A stretch of 64,000 nt of DNA from Thecaphora thlaspeos. Its lineage: Eukaryota > Basidiomycota > Ustilaginomycetes > Urocystidales > Glomosporiaceae. The DNA lies in the NCBI GenBank assembly GCA_900291925.1, contig UWYS01000006.1:310001-374000 (forward strand), in the 5' to 3' direction. Positions 59,358-64,000 of the stretch are shown here, in pieces. The position numbers were made by a program, and so were the translations under genes. The notes below the pieces were generated by a model, which was not told the DNA's origin, ran no database searches, and worked only from the letters and a program-made list of their open reading frames with translations. Within the stretch, counting starts at the first letter, position 1. Each line of letters opens with the position of its first letter.

Positions 59358-60371
59358 GTTGAGCTTGATTGGCTGTTCGTGCCTCGAGTGCGCGGCAAAG
59401 CGGATACGTTGCTGACCTAGCGATGGCGCATGTTGCGATGCTTGGACCTCGTTCGGAACAGTTCGGACCTTATGGAGCTCCTGAAGGCATTGGCTAAACT
59501 CCGATTTGGGGGCTCGACATGAGTCGGTCCTAGTCACGACTACGACCTCGCGATGTTACGTCTAGATGTAACGCTGCCGGAGATCCTCGCAATATACGCG
59601 ACACGGTACTACTACTTGTAATTCACTCTGGAGGCCTGTGCTCTGTGATGGTACACGAGGCGCTTCCTGTGCGCTGGTAGCTAAACGAGCTGCGTACGGC
59701 CGGCTGACTGAAGGGGCTTTGAAGCGGCGAGCCACGGCGGATTGTGCGCTGTCACGACAGAGTCTGTGGAAGCGTGCCGCAGAGGATGGTTGCTTCGATG
59801 TCTGGTCGCCTCGTAGGCTGGGTGTGCGTGCAAGGGAGACTTGGGTCGCTGCTGATTGCTGAGGCAAGAGAGAGAAGGCTGGAGGAATGCGGGCCCATTG
59901 CCGGCCGATTGTAGCTTGATCGACGCGCTCGCGGCCCAAGGGGCAGGTGAGAAGACAAAAGCAGGCGCTGCGTGTTGCCCTGCGCTGCCCTGCGCTGCCC
60001 TGCGGCGCCACGGGAGCAAAGGAAAGCGAAGGAAGGTCGAGAGCGCTGCGCTGTGAGGGCGCTAACTATGCTTTTATTTTGTATTTTTTTTTGGAAGACG
60101 TTGCACGCACACGCCCTAACCAACACCGACCCTTGCCCTGCCCTGCCCTGCCCTGCCCTGCCTCTTGTCTCCGCGGCACCAACCCCATCTCCACCACACC
60201 ACCGCCGATCCCCCCCTTCACCCGCCGCTCCACCCTCTCTTTACTGCCAACTCACCAAAACAGCACGCACAGACAACCTCGCAGACCCGTCCTCTTTCCC
60301 CTCTCGACGCCTCGACTGCGGATTGAACATACAACCCTCGATCCCGACCCCGGCGCCACTCGACAGACAGC
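59358..60371. other. Intergenic region of about 1.0 kb
   Basis: Between uS13m and CCT alpha. Holds CCCTG-type repeats at 59975-60005 and 60131-60162. Nothing else recognised. Confidence 0.5.
60131..60162. repeat. CCCTG pentanucleotide repeat
   Basis: About six perfect ccctg units upstream of the CCT alpha gene; a related gctgccctgc run lies at 59975-60005. Confidence 0.85.
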
Positions 60372-62048
60372 ATGGCCCAGCTCTTCCAGAAGGACCCGCG
60401 TAATGCCGGACTCTTCATCGGTGGCGAGCGCCTCTCGGGCGCAGAGATCCGGAACCAGAATGTCCTCGCCGCACAGTCCATAGCCAACATTGTCAAGTCG
60501 TCGCTCGGCCCCGTCGGCCTCGACAAGATGCTCGTCGACGACATCGGCGACGTCACCATCACAAACGACGGCGCCACCATCCTCAAGCTGCTTGAGGTCG
60601 ACCAGCCGGCCGGCAGGATCCTCGTGGAGCTGGCGCAGCAGCAGGACAAGGAGGTCGGAGACGGCACCACCTCGGTCGTCATCATCGCCGCCGAGCTCCT
60701 TCGGAGGGCAAACGAGCTCGTCCGCAACAAGATTCACCCCACCACCATCATCACTGGCTACCGTCTCGCCTGCAGGGAGGCCTGCAAGTACATGCAGGAC
60801 CAGCTCTCAGCCAAGGTCGATGCGCTTGGACGAGAGAGCCTGGTCAATGTCGCAAAGACGAGCATATCGTCCAAGGTGCTCGGCAGTGACGACGAGTTTT
60901 TTGCCCAGCTCGCGGTCGACGCCATGCTCGCCGTCAAGACGATTAACCCGCGCGGCGAGACAAAGTACCCCTTCAAGGCTGTCAACATCCTCAAGGCCCA
61001 CGGCAAGTCGGCCACCGAGTCGCTCTACGTCAACGGCTACGCCCTCAACTGCACCGTCGCCTCGCAGGCCATGAAGACGCGCATCAAGAACGCAAAGATC
61101 GCCATCCTCGACATCAACCTCGTCAAGCAGCGCATGCACATGGGCGTCCACATCACTATCGACGATCCCGAGCAGCTGGAAAAGATCCGGGCGCGCGAGA
61201 GCGAGATTGTGTTGGAGCGCGTGCGCAAGATCCTCGCGACCGGCGCTAACGTCATCCTGACGACCAAGGGAATCGACGACCTCTGTCTCAAGGAGTTTGT
61301 CGAGGCAGGCGCGATGGCTGTGCGACGGTGCCGGAAGGAGGACCTGCTCCGCATTGCCAAGGCGACGGGCGGCCAGCTGGTCAGCAGTCTGAGCAACCTC
61401 GAGGGCGAGGAGACGTACGAGGCCAGCAGCCTGGGCGCGGCCGACGAGGTGGCGCAGGAGCGCATCTCGGACGATGAGCTGATCCTGGTGCGCGGCACAA
61501 AGACGGTCAGCTCGAGCTCGATCATCCTGCGCGGCGCCAACGACTACCTTCTCGAGGAGATGCACCGCGCGCTCCACGACAGCCTGTGCGCCATCAAGAG
61601 GACGCTCGAGAGCGGCTCCGTCGTGCCCGGCGGCGGCGCCGTCGAGGCGGCGCTCAGCATCTACCTGGAGAACTTTGCCACCACGCTGGGAAGCCGCGAG
61701 CAGCTTGCCATTGCCGAATTTGCCCAGGCGCTCCTCGTGATTCCCAAGACGCTCGCCGTCAACGCCGCCAAGGACAGCACCGACCTGGTGGCAAAGCTGC
61801 GGGCCTATCACAACGCGGCGCAGAACGCCAGCGCCGGCGACCCCAAGAAGGCGCTGCGCTTCTACGGTCTCGACCTGCTCAACGGACAGGTGCGCGACAA
61901 CCTGAAGGCCGGCGTGCTCGAGCCGACGATGAGCAAGGTCAAGAGCTTCAAGAGCGCCCTCGAGGCTGCCACCAGCCTGCTCCGCATCGACGATGCCATC
62001 ACCATCGCACCAGAACAGCCAGAAGAGGACCCGCACGCGCACATGTAA
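60372..62048 (+). CDS. TCP1: T-complex protein 1 subunit alpha (CCT1)
   Basis: Subunit of the eukaryotic cytosolic chaperonin TRiC/CCT, needed for actin and tubulin folding. One exon, 558 residues, the family's usual length. ATP-site motifs are present: [38 protein letters not shown] (residues 95-103) and the [20 protein letters not shown] run in the C-terminal equatorial domain. The substrate-domain hallmark [19 protein letters not shown] is typical of the alpha subunit, as is the end [11 protein letters not shown]. The intronless structure contrasts with its small neighbours. Confidence 0.97.
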   Translation: MAQLFQKDPRNAGLFIGGERLSGAEIRNQNVLAAQSIANIVKSSLGPVGLDKMLVDDIGDVTITNDGATILKLLEVDQPAGRILVELAQQQDKEVGDGTTSVVIIAAELLRRANELVRNKIHPTTIITGYRLACREACKYMQDQLSAKVDALGRESLVNVAKTSISSKVLGSDDEFFAQLAVDAMLAVKTINPRGETKYPFKAVNILKAHGKSATESLYVNGYALNCTVASQAMKTRIKNAKIAILDINLVKQRMHMGVHITIDDPEQLEKIRARESEIVLERVRKILATGANVILTTKGIDDLCLKEFVEAGAMAVRRCRKEDLLRIAKATGGQLVSSLSNLEGEETYEASSLGAADEVAQERISDDELILVRGTKTVSSSSIILRGANDYLLEEMHRALHDSLCAIKRTLESGSVVPGGGAVEAALSIYLENFATTLGSREQLAIAEFAQALLVIPKTLAVNAAKDSTDLVAKLRAYHNAAQNASAGDPKKALRFYGLDLLNGQVRDNLKAGVLEPTMSKVKSFKSALEAATSLLRIDDAITIAPEQPEEDPHAHM

Positions 62049-62548
62049 CAGGTGTCGCGTTCTGAGCTCCCCGTCGTCGCCCCTTCCCTCTTTCTATACA
62101 CGCTGAGTCAAGCGTCCGCATGCCGGCCTGCCCTCCGTGCAATGGCAGCTGCGCTAACCCGTCGCAAAGCCCGTGTATTGTATCACCAGAGCATCCTTTC
62201 TCTTTGCGTGCTGAGTTCACCCCTCCTCATCGAAAAGACTTAATGCCCGCCTGTTCTTGCCCCGCCAGACCTGCTATACCGTCTGTCGAGGTGACTAATG
62301 GGTGCGCAACGCACCATAGAGACGACCCGAGCTCACAAATCATGCTGCTCCGAGATATACAACAAGGAGAGGGAGCGATTCTTCCATTCTCTTCTTGGGC
62401 GGGACAGATGACAAAAGAGGCCGCCGCCGCCTCTAGACGGAAGTGGACGGCAGCGGCACGCCAGGACTAATTCGACATACAATCTGTCCGTTCCCTCCTT
62501 CGCGACGGGTGAGCATGCGGTCCCAGAGATCCGGACGGAACGAGGCCT
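62049..62548. other. Convergent intergenic region between CCT alpha and cytochrome b5
   Basis: 3' flanks of two convergent genes. No coding or structured element supported. Confidence 0.55.
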
Positions 62549-63514
62549 TTAGTTGACGTATCGGTAGGCAAGGTATGCTCCGAGGACTAGCAGAGGGATG
62601 AACATGAAGACGGGGCTGTTGGCAGGGAGGTGCAGAGGGGCGAAGAGAAGGGAGGTCGTCGTTAGTTCTGCGATCGGAGACCTATCCTCTTCAGGGCCTT
62701 ATTGAGAGCTCTAAGGTCACGCATTGGACAGCATGTTTGGCGCTACTCACTTGCTGTTCTGGTCGGGGTCCTCGTTGCTCTTGACGCCGGTCGACGTCTT
62801 GATCTTTTGCGACTGCGGATGCGGAGGAGCGAGCATACGGAGGCAGAAGGGGTGAGCTGAGGGTGAGAAACGGATCCAGCGTGACCGATAGACCACCCTG
62901 ACGAGCCGGAGAACGGCAGCCCCGCTTGCTGCCACGGGCGAGCGAGGGACAATGACACTTACGCCACCCTCTATCTCTCCGACGAGCATGGGTCCAAGCA
63001 GCGATCGAGCATCGTCCGAGTGTCCGACGTCCTCGAACGCCTCGGTGGCGTCCTTGCCAGCCTCGGTCAGGAGGACCTCGTCTCCACCAGGGTGCTGCCG
63101 GTTCATAGTATTCGAAGACGACATCGGAAGGTGAGCGGTTGCAGTCAGCAGCATGCTCCGTGCGTCAAGCCCGACACGCGAGTCTGAGGGCGCGAGCTCA
63201 CCTCATCCGCGAACTTGGAGACGTCGTAGACTGCCGAAGGAGCAAGAGGAGAAGGAACGGCAGGTGCAGATGACTGGTTAGCGTCTTCAAAGCAGCATGG
63301 ATGCTGATCCTTTCGGTAGCATTGGCCGGCTCGCAGCTGGCGGGACCAGCTCGAGGTGCACCATCACCGCCACCGCCATACTCGCGGTCGTGTTCGCCTG
63401 CCAATGCTCACCCTTTCCATCAAGGAGCAGCCAGAGGTTATCGTTGGAGCTGTGCTCTCCGAGCTCCTGCATGGAGATGGTCTTGTTGTCGCTCTTCTCG
63501 TTCTCGGCGGACAT
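62549..63514 (-). CDS. CYB5: Cytochrome b5
   Basis: ER-anchored electron carrier for desaturases, hydroxylases and P450s. Exons 63514-63412, 63230-63202, 63094-62963, 62812-62751 and 62615-62549, giving 130 residues. The heme pocket has [18 protein letters not shown] with axial His45 and [13 protein letters not shown] with His69. It is followed by [12 protein letters not shown], a polar linker, and a C-terminal anchor [18 protein letters not shown] near residues 111-128. The four introns interrupt the heme domain at the usual kind of places, including a 29-nt second exon. This is a tail-anchored protein with no N-terminal signal. Confidence 0.95.
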
Positions 63515-64000
63515 GTTGGGCGATTCGTTGTGAAATGGGCGAAGGTCGAAACGGTATGATGTCTGTGTGTGCTGGTGACCAGTCTATGGGGGTGTAAGGT
63601 GGTGGTGGTGGCGAGAGGGAGGATAAGATCAAGCCACCGACCAGAAACTGAAATTCCGAGATGCCGCTCTCCTCACACAAGGAGAGAGTGTAGTGTGTCT
63701 GGTCGGCTCGGTCGGTTCCTCAATTCTGGCTGCTCATGATTTTCGGATCAGCCGTTTGGGCGCAGGCCAGGCTTTCAAGCTGGGGCGTCTGCCTGCCTTG
63801 TTTCGTGGGGACTGCGGGGCCGCGGGCCTGAGACGCTGGCTGGGAGGCCGACAGTAGTGTCCTTGAAAATCACTGCGCTCGCTGTGCTCCCACCAGCATC
63901 ATGACGCTCCTGCCGCTTTGTCAGAAATGGGACTGCTATTCGTCAGGAACAAACACTCGGCCTCTGCGCGAAAGAGCGAGGCGGGGCTCGAGGCCATTTG
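63515..64000. other. Upstream flank of cytochrome b5 to the window edge
   Basis: Promoter and upstream sequence. I see no second gene in the last 490 bp. Confidence 0.5.

Overview
The window reads as nuclear DNA of a basidiomycete fungus, most probably from the smut lineage (Ustilaginomycotina). It is GC-rich and gene-dense, with about one gene per 2.7 kb on both strands. Introns are short (about 47-190 nt), GT-AG, often with GTGAGT or GTACGT donors. Many proteins carry Ser/Ala/Gly-rich disordered insertions. I found no virus, plasmid, CRISPR array, secondary-metabolite cluster or intact transposon. Every recognisable gene is a eukaryotic housekeeping or regulatory gene. Exon joins were chosen by hand from splice consensus, reading phase and family conservation, and lengths are of the conceptual proteins.

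Layout. 1-6.5 kb: glutaryl-CoA dehydrogenase (3' end cut by the window edge), an Svp26/Tex261 cargo receptor, the DEAD-box helicase Dbp8 and the U5 snRNP 40K WD-repeat protein. 7-11 kb: five-exon Efl1/Ria1 ribosome-maturation GTPase, then an intron-containing tRNA-Glu. 11.5-12.8 kb: a probably decaying gene with an in-frame TGA. 14.2-21.3 kb: a very large disordered protein ending in a medium-chain dehydrogenase/reductase-like domain. 21.6-28 kb: CTNNBL1, RBM42 and a DUF676-like hydrolase. 29-39.5 kb: an unrecognised 1350-residue protein, glia maturation factor, a Gfo/Idh/MocA oxidoreductase and aminopeptidase P. 40-51 kb: tubulin cofactor A, a Nam8/Ngr1-like RNA-binding protein, a 3.3-kb gene-free stretch with an unusual repeat array, and a USP36-type deubiquitinase. 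51.8-63.5 kb: Vac14, proteasome beta1, calcineurin B, mitochondrial uS13, CCT alpha and cytochrome b5.

The genes are not an operon and share no pathway. Several are divergent pairs across short shared promoters (U5-40K/Efl1, CTNNBL1/RBM42, USP36/Vac14, PRE3/CNB1) or convergent pairs (Dbp8/U5-40K, Vac14/PRE3). Two functional groups recur by chance or weak clustering: splicing and RNA binding (U5-40K, CTNNBL1, RBM42, Nam8-like) and ribosome biogenesis (Dbp8, Efl1, USP36-like, uS13m).

The most unusual signal is non-coding. A motif close to GTTTACTCGSGCGAGACGCG recurs about a dozen times between 47.4 and 48.35 kb, and in inverted orientation four times between 39.8 and 40.05 kb. The first array is interleaved with a separate 64-bp tandem repeat built on CCGATTTG. 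I cannot assign it to a known element.
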